From contig CM030729.1 of NCBI GenBank assembly GCA_018127085.1, positions 310,001 through 374,000 on the forward strand: a stretch of 64,000 nucleotides of DNA. The letters are read 5' to 3'. Source of the DNA: Pneumocystis sp. 'macacae'. Its lineage: Eukaryota > Ascomycota > Pneumocystomycetes > Pneumocystales > Pneumocystaceae. Within the stretch, counting starts at the first letter, position 1. Each line of letters begins with the position of its first letter. Positions 34,133 to 45,748 of this stretch are shown in pieces. Made by a program: the position numbers and the translations under genes. The notes under the pieces are model-generated. The model was not told the DNA's origin. It worked only from the letters and a program-made list of their open reading frames with translations, and ran no database searches.

Positions 34133-35258
34133 TCAATTTTTTTGACGTGTTTTCCATGCTTTTAGAAAGGTTATTTTTTCATCAATACCTAAGTTAAGTC
34201 TTGGTACTTTGGAAAGTTTTGAAAGAGATAAAGAAGTTATTTCATCAACTTCTTTATAGTTACTTAAAATAATGGGTGTTTTTGATATTTTTATATGGAT
34301 TTTGTGTGATAATTTAAATGTAAGTCTAAATAGAAATGTAAAAAGAGATCCAGGATGGGGTGTTGTGAGATAAAGGTTATATCTTTTAAAACTATTAGCT
34401 ATAAAAAAGATTATATTGATTTTACTTAATGGATAAAGGAAAGATTCTAGTTTGAGGTGCACTAGATTGAAGACTCTGTGTAAACAAAAGCAGTCCTCGA
34501 CCGTTAGAGGTCGTTCCCTTTTTAAGTTATTAAAGTGTATTTAAAAGGTAATGCCAACTTCTGGAAAAACAGAAATAATTCTATTTGGATATAATTTTGA
34601 CAGATTGTCGAGTGTTGTATTGTGTTCATGCACGGGTTTCTTTGGTGTTGAAAGCATATAAAACATGGCTTTTATACCAGAAACATGTTCAACGAGAAGT
34701 GTGTTGGAAAAGGATATGGTAAATATAGGATTATATCTAGTTAGTGTAAAAGAGATTAATAAATAATTAACAAGGATATATTCTTACTTGAAAGTTAAAT
34801 ACAAAATATCCAGTGGAGAGCAACAACAAGAAATAATGATATCTTTAGGTTTTGGTTCTGCACTTATATTTTTTCTATAGATGAATTAATATTTGAATTT
34901 TTCAAAAATGAACTTTGAAGATACGTCTGAGAATATGCAGGAAAAATACCACATAAAACTAATACAATGCCTATAAACATTTTTTTAATAAGATGAATCA
35001 CTTTAGGAAATATAGGTTGAAGGACAGGTGAAAGTAATGTATGAATAAATATAAAATATGTTGTAAAAAGTATAAATATAAATAAATGTCTTATTAAAAA
35101 TAAAATTGGTCCAAAAAGAAAAAAGAAAAATCTTTGATCTGGTATTTCATATGAATTTTGAAGGAAAGGGGCCAATCCTGTTCCCGGATCTAAGGAAGTT
35201 AAATGATAGAAAATAGAGTAGATCTATTTTTACCTCTCCATTTTGTATATTTTTCCAT
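34133..35258 (-). CDS. LOA1: Loa1/Vps66-like lysophospholipid acyltransferase
   Basis: This is a membrane acyltransferase of the PlsC superfamily similar to yeast Loa1 (Vps66), which acylates lysophosphatidic acid and affects lipid droplets. The ATG at 35258 gives MEKYTKWR and, over an intron, DPGTGLAPFLQNSYEIPDQR, the conserved opening. Two hydrophobic segments follow (FFFFLFGPILFLIRHLFIF and MFIGIVLVLCGIF). Across another intron comes DIIISCCCSPLDILYLTFK, where the usual active-site NHxxxxD is replaced by a Cys-rich C-S-P-L-D form, as in this subfamily. Then come EHVSGIKAMFYML and the substrate motif FPEGTTSNGRGLLLF (about 34480-34570, with a 45-nt intron between FPE and GTT). The tail at 34133-34462 is basic. 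Subfamily and exact substrate are inferred. Confidence 0.75.
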
Positions 35259-35912
35259 TTTCTGTGGAAATAAACGAATGTTTTATCTATATATTTCAAA
35301 ATTATGTTTGAATCTTTTTTTGAAAATGAAAAAATATACAAAGTTAAATTAAGTATATATTTTATTAATGTAATTTAACATTCAACGTGAATTTGTATTT
35401 ATCTGATTTTTAAAAAAATAAAAAGTTTAGAATTTTCTTTTTTTTTGTATTTTCAGAAAATATTTTTTAAAATTATTCGTTATAAAATCTCTAATAGATT
35501 TATTGCAATATAGTAAAATAATGTTTCTACCAAATCAGTATTATATATACATACATGTTGTATAGCCTCATATGATTTATATATCTTTTTGTTTATAAAT
35601 CCTTATATTTTTGATTTTTATATATTACTTTGGACTTCTCGTATTTTGTCGTGCTTTCATCAAAAAATACGCCTTTAGAGAAATAAAAAGGTAAGGTTTT
35701 TTAAGAATATGTATATTTTATAAGAATAGGTAGAATAATTACCCGTTTTTTATTAAAGATATTTTTTTATGAAAAAAAGTCGAAAAATTTGACTAAATTT
35801 CCTGTTGAAATATTGAATATATTGTTTTTTGTTTATAAGCATATTTTTTGTTGGATTTTAGGAAAAAAATATATTTTTATTAGATCAATTGTTAGAAATA
35901 TCACATTTAAAT
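35259..35912. promoter_or_regulatory. Divergent gap LOA1/CENP-P-like
   Basis: This 654-bp AT-rich stretch contains A/T runs and short stems. The frame of the downstream gene stays open from about 35860 (EKNIFLLDQLLEISHL) just after a TTTTAG that could be a splice acceptor, so a small first exon of the CENP-P-like gene may lie here. No other feature is seen. Confidence 0.45.
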
Positions 35913-37159
35913 ATGAATATACAAAATAATGCTGATCATTTATTCTATGATCAAAAAAGACCTTATCAAAATCGTCCTATTTTGCGGAGAAACTTTTCAC
36001 AGATTTCAGACGAAATTGAGCTTGAAGAGAAGTCTAGAGACGTGGATCCAAAGGTTTTGCATTTGATTTCTTCTCATAAGTCTCTTAATATAAATGAAAA
36101 TGATATGGAAAAAGAGAAATTATTTCTTATGAAACAATTGCGAAAGATAAAAGAAGAGATTGAAAAATATCAAAGAGATATTTATAAGCTTCAGAAGAAC
36201 AAAAGAGATGAAGAAAAACGGAATTATAAAAATGAAGATGATCTTATGTATATTAATTTTTAAAAAAGAAAAAAAGAATAATTGTTGATTTAGAAAATCG
36301 TTACTTGATTTGAATAATCATTTCTTGGCAAATCAGTCTCAGCCTAAGATTTTTGTTGATGATACGATACCTTCTGCGTTACCTAGTCACGTTGAAAACC
36401 CTATTCCTCAATTACGAATTTTTAATCAACTTAATTTTCATGATACTTCTAATAGAATTGTTTCTTCTGAAGAGCACGGTCATTTAATTCGTGAGCATCG
36501 TTTGAAAGGGGACTGTTTCAATGGACATGTGTTTTTCGATGTGGAAATGCTTGTAGATGAAGGCACTTTATCTGTTGTATCTTTAAATGTTAAAATATCT
36601 CCTTGGGCATATTCGGAATTGCATGAGTTTCTTGTATTGTTGGGTCTTTTGGGTCTTTTTATGAATTATTAATTTTATCTAGAATGATGAAGGATAAAAA
36701 TATTAATAATGTTTTTTATGGGATTTCGTCTTATTCAAAATTGTCATCTATACGCTGTAATTTATTTTCTCGTTTGTCAAATAAATACCCACAACTTTTG
36801 TCACATTCTGGCGACTATACGTTTAAATCGACTAAAAGACAGCCAGATGAGTTTTTTGGTACAAAGTATTTACATTTTATTCATAAGAATGGTCTTGAAT
36901 TGATTTTACATTGGAAAATAAAAATAGATAGTATTACGGCGGATGCTAGTAGTGATATTTCTGCTAGTCCAAAATATCCTGAAACCTGTATACAGCATTT
37001 TTTTTATTTTATTATGAGCTAATATGGCTAGGGGAGCTATTTGATGAAAATAAAGCTCTACGAAAAATGAACATTATGTTTCAAAAAATGATAAAATATA
37101 AAGGAATCTACACTGCTAGTATTCTTCTGTTATCGAGCGTGTTTCAAGTTGATCCATAG
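35913..37159 (+). CDS. CENP-P/Ctf19/Fta2-like inner kinetochore protein
   Basis: This appears to be a subunit of the COMA-type part of the constitutive centromere-associated network. The N-terminal part is polar with a coiled coil (MEKEKLFLMKQLRKIKEEIE, about 36102-36200). After an intron, LKGDCFNGHVFFDVEMLVDE and 'SLNVKISPWAYSELHEFL' match the first RWD-like domain of CENP-P (SG-H-C-x-x-L-x-F-x-x-E...LNI-x-x-x-x-Y-x-ELxxF). Then SSIRCNLFSRLSNKYPQLL and 'HKNGLELILHWKIKID' match the second. The last exon, after an intron ending at about 37033 (GTATAC...GCTAAT...CTAG), gives WELFDENKALRKMNIMFQKM and ends with SSVFQVDP and stop at 37157-37159. The start is the first ATG in frame; a 5' exon is possible. 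The call rests on motif spacing and is moderately sure. Confidence 0.65.
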
Positions 37160-37322
37160 CTCTACCAATAAACAATATTGCTAATATGGTTAAATATTTA
37201 TTGGATAGGCTTTATAAAAGCTTCTTCAATTCTAATGGATATAAATAGTAAATTATATGCAACATTTTTAAATGAATTCTTTTATTTAAGCTATATAGCT
37301 TTTGTAATACATATAAATGAAA

Positions 37323-38053
37323 TTATTTCGTAAGTTCTTGTTCTAATTCTTTTTCCTTTTTCTTTTGTATTTCAAGCTTACCGACCATTTTGGCTTCTAA
37401 AAGAGCTTTACGAAGCGTAGCATATGCATTAAATCCTTTTTCTTCCTCAGTTATTACACGTGATTCAGACTGGATTGCGGAAGTTGGTGGAGGAATAAGT
37501 GAATTGATTAATATTTGTGTGTATTTTTTATCAGAAGAGTCCTAGTTATGTATAAAAATACAAATTCAGAATAATAGATGAATAACATACACTGATGTCA
37601 CTTTTCTTTGTCTTTTTTCCTTTACGTGGTAAAACAATCAGACATTTTAAGTATAATTGAAGTCGTTCAACATTTTTTTGAAGTGACTCAAATGATCGGT
37701 TACGGCGACGATGATCCACTGGAATACCGATTGTCAATGCATAATGGCGTGATATACCAACTGCCTGTTCCATCATTAATCAATAAATTAACGAAATGTT
37801 ACATATTCACCTTTAATTCATCAAAAGTAAAACCCCGACCGAGTCGTAATTTTCGGTTGTATTTAGATGTAGGCGCACGCACCGCTGGACGTATCAATTC
37901 GATAGGACGTGGCGCTAAACTTTCTGCTTTTAGAGTTCTTGCTTTTCTACGACGAAGTTTATGACCCGGTTGATCAAACCATGTCCGAACCCGTCTTTGC
38001 CAGTGTTTTCGGAAATGCTGGTTTGGAAGCATATTGTTGTGTTTGATCGACAT
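37323..38053 (-). CDS. RPL13: Cytosolic large-subunit ribosomal protein eL13
   Basis: This is a component of the 60S subunit. From the ATG at 38053: MSIKHNNMLPNQHFRKHWQR, then RVRTWFDQPGHKLRRRKAR and 'RPAVRAPTSKYNRKLRLG', the family's N-terminal blocks. After an intron (about 37760-37815) comes AVGISRHYALTIGIPVDHRR and NRSFESLQKNVERLQ. After a second intron the Ala/Lys-rich end includes AYATLRKALLEAKMVGKLEI and stops at 37323-37325 with a Lys/Glu tail. Length and block order are normal. Confidence 0.95.
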
Positions 38054-38137
38054 TTCGATTTGCTTTGATGTTCTTTTTTACTCTTAGTCTTTTTTAACTT
38101 TTCTTTTGTCTATTTTATTTAAATATTTAAACTTTTT

Positions 38138-38180
38138 TGTGACGTGGAGGTTTCTACTCTTTTATAGGGCTAAGCCCTAA
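38138..38180 (-). promoter_or_regulatory. Candidate promoter elements of RPL13
   Basis: TGTGACGT (38138-38145) lies 85 bp upstream of the RPL13 start and shares TGTGAC with the inverted fission-yeast HomolD box. About 20 bp further is AGGGCTAAGCCCTAA (38166-38180), an inverted repeat around TAA that contains GCCCTAA. Both sit where ribosomal-protein promoter elements are expected. The match is partial and by eye only. Confidence 0.4.
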
Positions 38181-38291
38181 TCTGTGGTGCCAATATTGAT
38201 ATATTGAGTAAAAGCTGAAAAAAATGTAAAGAATTAGATAGAAATGAGATTATTCGTTTAATTTATGCTGTTTGTGTATAAATTGATGTAT

Positions 38292-39940
38292 TTATTTAAT
38301 TCGGAGTTGAAAATAATCTTTTTTTGATTTGTTCCAGTCGTCGAATTCTTTTGGTGTGTTAATATACTCGTTTTCATCATATTTTTTTGCATAAGGTGTG
38401 CGTGGGCTTCCGTATTGCTGACGTTTTTCTTGACTTCCTTTGCTAGGAAATGTTGGAAATAGTGCAGGGTCCTTTGGTTTCGGATCTTCAGTAAAATAGG
38501 GATGATTTAATGCCTCTTGTGCTGAGATACGTTTTTCTGGATTTAGGGTCAGCAATCTTGTAAGAAGATCGACTCCTGCATTTGTTAGAAATGGAAATTT
38601 TGTTCGCAAGCGAGAGCCTTCACTGTGATAAGGTTAAACATTAAATTGACAAGAAAATAAGAGATACTTGAACTTTTTCTTTGGAAAATTTATGTTTTTT
38701 GAATTAGGAAGGTTCATGAATCCGGGCCATGTTTCCTCTGTTGGCATACCTATCAGCTCGAATATCTAAAGCATAAAAAGATATAATAACAAAATAACAG
38801 TTTCTTGCCTTCATAAGTTGATCAATTTCTCCTTTTCCACGTATTAAGGGCTCACGTGTTAATAGCTCTGCAAAAATGCATCCAATTGACCACATGTCCA
38901 CTGCAGTGCCATACTTTTGTGTTCCTAAAAGTATTTCAGGTGATCTTAATGTATTATCTTTCTGAAAATCTAGTCAATATATAAAATTGGCTAACCTGTA
39001 CCACAAAGTAACAATTAATTGTGTTAATGGAGATGCCGGATCTCCAAAATATCTTGAGAGACTAAAATCTGCTATTTTGATCATTCCTCGGTTTGTCATT
39101 AAGAGATTGGACGTTTTTAAATCTCTATGAAGAACCCAGTTGTGATGCATATGCGCGGTTGCTGATAAAAGCTGCTGCATTAACGTTTTAACTTCGGACT
39201 GCAAAAAGTTGTATGTCATGTCTTCCATTAAAGATTTTAAGTCATGATCTATAAAATCCATTACAATAAATATTCTTGATTTTTTAAGTTAAGAAACGTT
39301 ATCCCTTAAAAATATAAACTTACTGAGATAATGAGCTTCCAATGACGATTTCATGTATATTAACAATATTTGGATGTTGAAGTGCGAATAAGGTTCTTAT
39401 CTCCCTTAAACTAGATATTGGAAATCCATTTTTTTCTTTATCAAGCTTAAGTTTCTTCAATGCTACTATTTCCCCGGTTTTAATATGTTTGGCTCGGTAC
39501 ACAATTCCATATGATCCTTCTTCAATACGATTCAAACGTTCGTATTTTTCAACGCTTTGACATTTACAAATACTTGGAGCTTTTTCAAATATATCATTTT
39601 TTTCTTTCTTTGTTTGGGATATTTCATATATTTCATATCTTGATTTTTTTATGGGTTGTTTAGAATCATCTGAGATATTTAAATCGTCTAAATTATCTAA
39701 TATATTTCAGTACATATTATTGCCAGTATCAGGATGATCATAATAACTTTTTCTAGGTGCTACATTAAATGAATTGTTTTGAATTATATTTTTTAATAAA
39801 TTATCATTGTTAGTTATTTTTTCATGTTTTTTTAGCAATTTTTCTGCTTTTTTTCTTTCTTTTTCTGAACGTGCCCATTCAGAATGCAAAATATCTTCTT
39901 CATCTTCTTGTGTTTCCCATTTAGATATCTTTGGGATCAT
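38292..39940 (-). CDS. CDK11: CDK11-type cyclin-dependent kinase with DFS in place of DFG
   Basis: This is a Ser/Thr kinase of the CDK11 (PITSLRE) group, linked to transcription and splicing. An N-terminal charged region ([20 protein letters not shown]) precedes the kinase domain: [20 protein letters not shown] (Gly loop), IVALKKLKL (catalytic Lys), '[18 protein letters not shown]' (PISSLRE helix), [12 protein letters not shown] (HRD loop), [24 protein letters not shown], then '[18 protein letters not shown]' and [10 protein letters not shown]. The C-lobe gives [20 protein letters not shown] and the tail ends with stop at 38292-38294. The metal-binding Asp is present, but the usual DFG Gly is Ser (AGT at about 39058). 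Around seven short introns occur. Close relatives (CDK10) are less likely because of the N-terminal region and PISSLRE spacing. Confidence 0.87.
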
Positions 39941-40053
39941 TTTTTACGTATTTTTTATAAAATTAGAGATCGGCTCCTCGATGTAGAATTGTCGATATCG
40001 ATAATTTCAAAAATATTAATAAATTTATTAAAATTAAGATAAAAAAATATTTT
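39941..40053. promoter_or_regulatory. Compact divergent promoter CDK11/NDUFAF7
   Basis: Only 113 bp separate the start codons of the divergent CDK11-like and NDUFAF7 genes. It includes a GATATCGATAATT-like palindromic stretch (ATCGATATCGAT-type words at about 39988-40005). Both promoters must overlap here. Confidence 0.6.
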
Positions 40054-41589
40054 ATGAGGCATAAAGTTAGAATAATACATTTCAGTTATCCTTCTTTTTT
40101 TAAATATTCTTTTTTTTCGTTTTTTTCTCATTTTGAACGATGTCGCAGGAGGTTTTTTTCGGGTACAAAAGATGAACCTGCAGAACGTACCAAATTAGCG
40201 CAAATACTGGCAAAAACTATTAATGTAGATTGTTTTTAATGTTTTATATTTTTTCATTCTGTCTTTAGGCGGCTGGACCGATGACTATTGCTTCTTTTAT
40301 GCGACATTGTTTAACCGATCCTGTGATGGGTTATTATACTCGTCGTGATCCATTAGGTCCACAAGGCGATTTTATTACATCTCCAGAGATTTCTCAAATT
40401 TTTGGTGAGCTTGTGGGTATCTGGATGGTTTATGAATGGATTGTTAAAAATAAGCCCTGCAAGACAACGTTGGTTGAATTGGGACCAGGACGAGGGACAT
40501 TAGCTGATGATTATTTGAGGGTATATATTCCCCTATTCTCCGATCTTGTTGACTATTTTGCAAAGACGATGACAACATTTAAAGATTATGTTCAGACAAT
40601 AGAGTCTTTACGATTAATTGAAACAAGTCCCGTTTTGCGTGAATCTCAACATAGAAAGCTCTGTGGTATGAATATTTTGAAACGTGTCAATGAATATGTG
40701 TTTAAATCTATAAGTAAGTATGGTATACCTGTTTATTGGTACGAACAATTTGAATATATTCCTAAAGGTAAATAATAGATGGATATTTTTTAACACATTG
40801 ACATTTTTATAGAATTACCGACGCCATTTGTTATTGTTCATGAGTTTTTTGATGCTATGCCGATTCATAAATTTGAGGTGTTTATGGTGTCTTAAAATAA
40901 TGTAAAAATCTAACATCAAGAAGAAAACTCAGTATGGTTGGAGAGAGTTTTTAGTTGATTTTGTTTCAAACAAGGATTTGAACTTAGATAGATACAAGAG
41001 AAGCGCTATGAAAGTTCCTGAGTTTCGAATGATACTCTCGAAACAACCTACTTATCATAGTTTAACACTACCGAACATTTCTTCACGTTATTCTGTACTT
41101 CCTGTAACATCGTGTGTGGAAATATCACCAGATTCGCTTGTTCTTATTGGAAAGATTGCAGATATGCTTTTAAATAATTCTAGTTATGTTCCTGGATCTG
41201 CTTTAATAATCGATTATGGCCCTTTAGATACTATTCCTATTCATACATTACGAGGGATCCGTGCACATCATGTTGTATCCCCATTCGAAGATCCTGGAGA
41301 GGTGGATCTTTCTTCTGATGTGGATTTTCAGGCACTAAAAGAAGTTGTTCTTAAGAATAATGAACTTGATGTTTATGGGCCTGTCGAACAAGGTATTTGG
41401 TTGAAAGCAATGGGAATTGAATTAAGAGCAAAAGTCTTGATTGATGCTTCTACTTGTTTATCTAGCAAAAAACGGATAGAGTCGTCATATAAAAGATTAA
41501 TTGAAAGGGGTGGTGGTGCTATGGGGAAAGTGTATAAAGTCATGGCTATCATTTCAAAAAGAAAAGATATTCCTGCTGGATTCCATTAA
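40054..41589 (+). CDS. NDUFAF7: NDUFAF7/MidA-type mitochondrial protein arginine methyltransferase
   Basis: This mitochondrial methyltransferase symmetrically dimethylates an arginine of the complex I 49-kDa subunit and is needed for complex I assembly. The N-terminus (MRHKVRIIHFSYPSFFKYSF) is basic and aromatic, like a mitochondrial presequence. After an intron: GPMTIASFMRHCLTDPVMGY, 'YTRRDPLGPQGDFITSPE', SQIFGELVGIWMVYEW and TTLVELGPGRGTL, the SAM-binding motif I. Then IVHEFFDAMPIHKFE, SALIIDYG, LRGIRAHH and GVDFQALKE-like DVDFQALKEVV. Stop at 41587-41589. Four or five introns. Its presence implies a proton-pumping complex I in this organism. Its 3' end meets that of PAF1 with 48 bp between. 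Confidence 0.93.
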
Positions 41590-41637
41590 TTTTTATTTTT
41601 GATTCGATATGTACTTATAATAATTAAGATAAATAAT

Positions 41638-42992
41638 TTAATTTATATTTTTGGTTATTTTTTGTTCTTGTTTTATCTCTGCTATTTCTATATTTTTTTC
41701 TTGTTTTATTTCGTCTTCGTTATTATCAGGATAGCTATATGGATCAATTGCAGAGATATGTTTCTTTCTTTGTCTGTTTTCTTCTTTATCTAAAGGTCTT
41801 AGTTTTAATTCAATACTTGATACATTTAAATTCTTGATTATTTCATTTAGGATTTTTGATCTTCGTCTTTTTAAAGTAGACTTTGCATAAATAGGTGAAT
41901 AGAATGCACCTTTTTCCATGTTTGATGTAGTATTATTCCGAAAAACAAGTACAATTTCATCAAGAGGCGTTTGATTAATATGCATCATTGTATCATAATT
42001 ACGAACATGATTATATAGAAAAGGTATCTAATAGCTTAAATAAGATTAAAAGGCATTGTGAGTATATTACTTCGTTTTTTTCGCAATTTTGATTTTTAAG
42101 TGTTTCTTTTAGTTGAAAATATGAGTCTTCTTCAGGTAAATAATATGCTAACCATTCTTCCCCTTTATCAGAGACCGGCATAAACAATGCAAGATCTAAA
42201 CGATAGTCGGTCGATAGCTAATTGTTGAGTATTTTCTATGGTCTTTACGGCTTACCTCTGAGGAAATAGTTTTCTGTCCAGGATCTGCTGCAAATTTCAT
42301 TAATAAGAACTGTTGATCTGAAACATCTATATCAGGAAACACTGGAAATGAATCGACAACAGTTAAATCTTTTCTATGAGGATGTGTAAAGGATGATAGA
42401 TCTTTAGAAGCATTTTCAAACATTGCTTCAATAGCTTCTATTTGTTTTTCTGGGTTTTCAAATTCATTATTCTTTAGATCTTCTGATTTTACAGATCTAG
42501 TATCAAATCCCTTTGCTTTTATTGTGTTCTTGGCTCCTTCTGAAGAAATATACTCTGTACGACGTAAAAAGGATACACCTGTCGAATTTCGTTGAGGCGT
42601 AGATGAAACTTCTTTTAACAACGCTACATCTTTTGGATCTAGATTTACATTTTTTATATTATCATGCAGATCTAACTCCCAATAAGGTCTAATTTTTGAA
42701 TAAAAGATTTCTACTATCATAGATTCCTTCAAAAACCCCTGGAATTATAGTTAAATCCAGTGGCATACCTAATTCTGAATCTAATTCTATATGAATCGGC
42801 TCTTCTTGAATTAACTGTGACAAATACGATGTTTCTGTGTATTTATTAAGTGGAATAGGTATATTAAGCATTTTTGGTGGGAATGGAGGTAATGGTAATT
42901 GATTTTGATACCTATAATATATTAATTTTTGTTTAAAACTATGGTAAAAACGACCTAACATATGAAATATAGTCTTGACGCCTTGATGGCAT
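41638..42992 (-). CDS. PAF1: RNA polymerase II-associated factor Paf1
   Basis: This is the core subunit of the PAF1 complex, which promotes elongation and histone H2B ubiquitination. The true start is the ATG at 42992 (MPSRRQDYISYVRYQNQLPL), obtained by splicing an intron at about 42910-42952; it fits the family opening QDF-x-x-R-(V/I)RY-x-N-x-LP. A longer open frame from 43087 is out of register with this. Then FPPKMLNIPIPL, ELGMPLDLTIIPGVFEG, LDPKDVALLKEVSS, 'FLRRTEYISSEGAKNT', FPDIDVSDQQFLLMKFAADP and MMHINQTPLDEIVLVF, ending in a charged Lys/Glu tail with stop at 41638-41640. The order matches Paf1 throughout. Confidence 0.92.
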
Positions 42993-43182
42993 TTTCTAGT
43001 ATATTTTTTGAAAAAAGGTTTTTTTTGATTTTTATATATTTTTGCTGTTATTTTTACAATTTGATCGATGTAGATCAATGTTGCCATGGTAGTATATAAT
43101 TGATAAGTGTCGGTTTAGTGTTACGATTTGAGTTTTTTGAAGAGGAAAAGTATTTTAGAATAGGTGATAAAGAGTATTAACT

Positions 43183-45234
43183 ATGGAGAATAAAGCATCA
43201 GACCTACATATTTTCAGTAATATTTTTTTCTTTTTTTTTGAAAAAACTTATAAATTTAGATTCTAATCATAAATGGATGGTACTTGAAGAGCTTGAAAAG
43301 CTATATAAAAAGTGGCTTGAGATGCGTTTAGATGATAGTGTTCTGGACTCCCTAACAAATATTATTCGTTCTATTGGAGATTCTGCAAGAGAAAGTATTT
43401 TTTTGTGTCTTTTGTTGTAATCTTAAGTTTTAGTGGAAAATAGGCAATATATTGGGGAAACATATATAGAATTTTTGTTTTCTGTTATTAGAAATACTGA
43501 GTTTATTCCTCTTGGGCTTGTTGTTCAGTGTCTGAGGGTTATTGGTAATTGTTGTATTGATCATGGTAAGTTTAGATGATTGTTTAATATTCGTCTATTT
43601 TTATACAAGTATTATAGCTGAAAACAGGAAAAGGGTTGTGGATCTTTTAGGGGAGGATATCTTTTTGGAGTTTATAAATCATAAAGATTCGGATGTGTCT
43701 ACCATTTCTCTTACATCATTATTAAATTTATGCATGGATTCTGGTCTAAGGATATTCTGATGTTTTTATTTATTTACTTTTTATAGATTTTGCAACAGAA
43801 AGACTTGAAGAAAAGAATGCTCTTTCAAGGATTCTTAAATCTTCGAATTTAAATACTAATTTTGATATATTAGCAAGAATTATAGGATGGTTAATGTCTA
43901 GGGGTAATGTTTAATATATAAATAAGCATAGTTTTGTCTAATATGCAGAAGAAACAAAGAAATATGATACCGATTGTTTTATGCATTTTTTATCAATCAT
44001 TCAATCTCATTCAGATAATGTTGTCGACATATTTTCCATTATTCTTATGTTTCTTCCGCAAAACGATATACAATTAGAATTAGTACAATCAGGTAAAATA
44101 TATGAATTGCTTAGCTATTTTTATCGTGTGGTTCCCTCTCAACAGCATTTTAATTCTGAGAATAAGAGTATTATTTCTGTGCTAATTAATTTGTTTGGAG
44201 AAATAGCTGCAAATTATGATTATGTGGATTTTATTCTAAACAATAAACCTACAATGGATATGCTTTTAAGTCACCTTGATGTTGATTCTTATGGTACTTT
44301 GATAATGTGTAGTTGTGTGATGCTTGGAAATTTAGCACGAACAGGTGTTTTATTTTTTATTTAAATATTAATATTAAATTTTTTTAGATAAGATTTGTAT
44401 CTATTTTGTTCATGAGCTAAATTTGCATGAAAAGTTAATTAGCGTTATTAATTCTTTAGATAATCCAAAGGTTATTTATTCAAGTGCTGGATTTTTAAAA
44501 AATCTGTCTATAACTAGTATGAGATTACTTGCATTTGTGTAGGATTAATGGCGCTAGAAAGTAATAAATCCAAAATTGGAGAATCTGGTGCTATAGATTT
44601 ATGTATGAAATTGTTTTCTCATGATCTTAAATCAATACAATATTTAGCTGTTTCTATATTTAGACAGTTAATTATTGATGAAGGTAGTATTCCTTGTTTG
44701 TGTATTTTTAATATTTTTAGAGAAAAATGCTTCTTTTTCTGTTAATTTCGGTGTTTTTGAGCAGTTGTTAGAACTTCGAAAAAAAACGGATGATAATTTT
44801 ATAATAATGGAAGCATCTAGAGCTCTCTTTAGTATGATTCGTACAATTAATAAGTTTAAATTATTTGATATTGAAAAAAAAATAGCATCTTATGTTGGTT
44901 TTGAAGATATTTTTAAAGATATGATTACTCAAACTCAGTATCCTGTTATACGTACGGATGCTATTTTTTCTCTTGTGTTGATTGCTCGATCTTCTGAGAA
45001 AGAGCTTAGAAAAAATGCAATTAATCTTATACAAGATGAGAATATATTGAATATTCTTGTTGAATTGGGACGAACAGGAACAAAAGATGTACGCGATAAT
45101 ATTCAAATCCTTCTTTTTTCAATAAATCAAGGTACTTTCTTGATTCTGTTTCTTATTATAATTCTTATTTGTTAGAGATTGGAAATGAATCAATAAACTC
45201 TGCACTTTTGTCTTTGAAACAAAATATCAATTAG
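43183..45234 (+). CDS. SmgGDS-like armadillo-repeat protein (RAP1GDS1 family)
   Basis: This ARM-repeat protein resembles SmgGDS, an atypical exchange factor and chaperone for small prenylated GTPases such as Rho and Rap. From MENKASDLHIFS (43183), short exons separated by 40-60-nt introns encode repeated helical blocks: LVVQCLRVIGNCCIDH, HKDSDVSTISLTSLLNLC, SVLINLFGEIAANYDYVDFI, TLIMCSCVMLGNLART, SAGFLKNLS with MALESNKSKIGESGAIDLCM, 'QYLAVSIFRQLIIDEG' and EASRALFSMIRTI. A final exon, after an intron at about 45131-45176, ends SLKQNIN with stop at 45232-45234. The C-N-N-D/L-A-R signature of SmgGDS (here MLGNLARTDKICIYFV) supports the call. Exact partner GTPases are unknown. It starts 190 bp from the divergent PAF1. 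Confidence 0.75.
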
Positions 45235-45748
45235 TTTTTTTCATGTTTTTTCAATTTTTGAATTATTTTTTAAATAAATCTAGTGCTTTTGTATTAATTT
45301 CAAATTAAGGCTGTTGATTTGTTTGAAATATATATATTGATGAATATTTTTTTAATATTTCTGATACATAAAGATTTCAATTTTTAATTCAAAAAATTCT
45401 CAGGCGTTTTAAGTTTTGTTTTTAACAGTTGTCTTGGAATAGTATGATGTTATTCGTATAAGGGATTTATTTTAATATTTAAGCTTTGGTTGTTATAGCA
45501 ACCTTGTCATATAAAAAGGGTTATTAGAAGGTTTAAAAGAATTGTATTTTAAGTATTTAGAAGTTTGTTAAATAGGTAACGTTTCTTTTTGAAATAGCAA
45601 TACTGACTTGATAAGTCACTGCTTCTGTTACTTTTGTTTACTGAATAATATAATGAATATTTTTAAAAAAAAAAATGAATATTTGAATTAATTTTTAAAC
45701 GTTTTATTTTTTTGTTTGAATACATCTAAGATTCCTTTTTTTCTACCA
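45235..45748. promoter_or_regulatory. Gap upstream of the sorting nexin gene
   Basis: This 514-bp AT-rich stretch lies between two plus-strand genes. It includes AGCAACCTTGTCATATAAAAAGG (about 45499-45521) with a TATA-like ATATAAAA about 240 bp before the start codon. No coding signal. Confidence 0.45.

Noticed and set aside
37000..37035. Frameshift at the T-run in the CENP-P-like gene
   Set aside because: An intron from GTATAC to GGCTAG with a GCTAAT branch site joins PET to WELFDENKAL in frame.
42993..43087. Longer Paf1 N-terminus from 43087
   Set aside because: It is out of register with the conserved QDYISYVRYQN opening, which requires the ATG at 42992 and an intron before YQNQLP.
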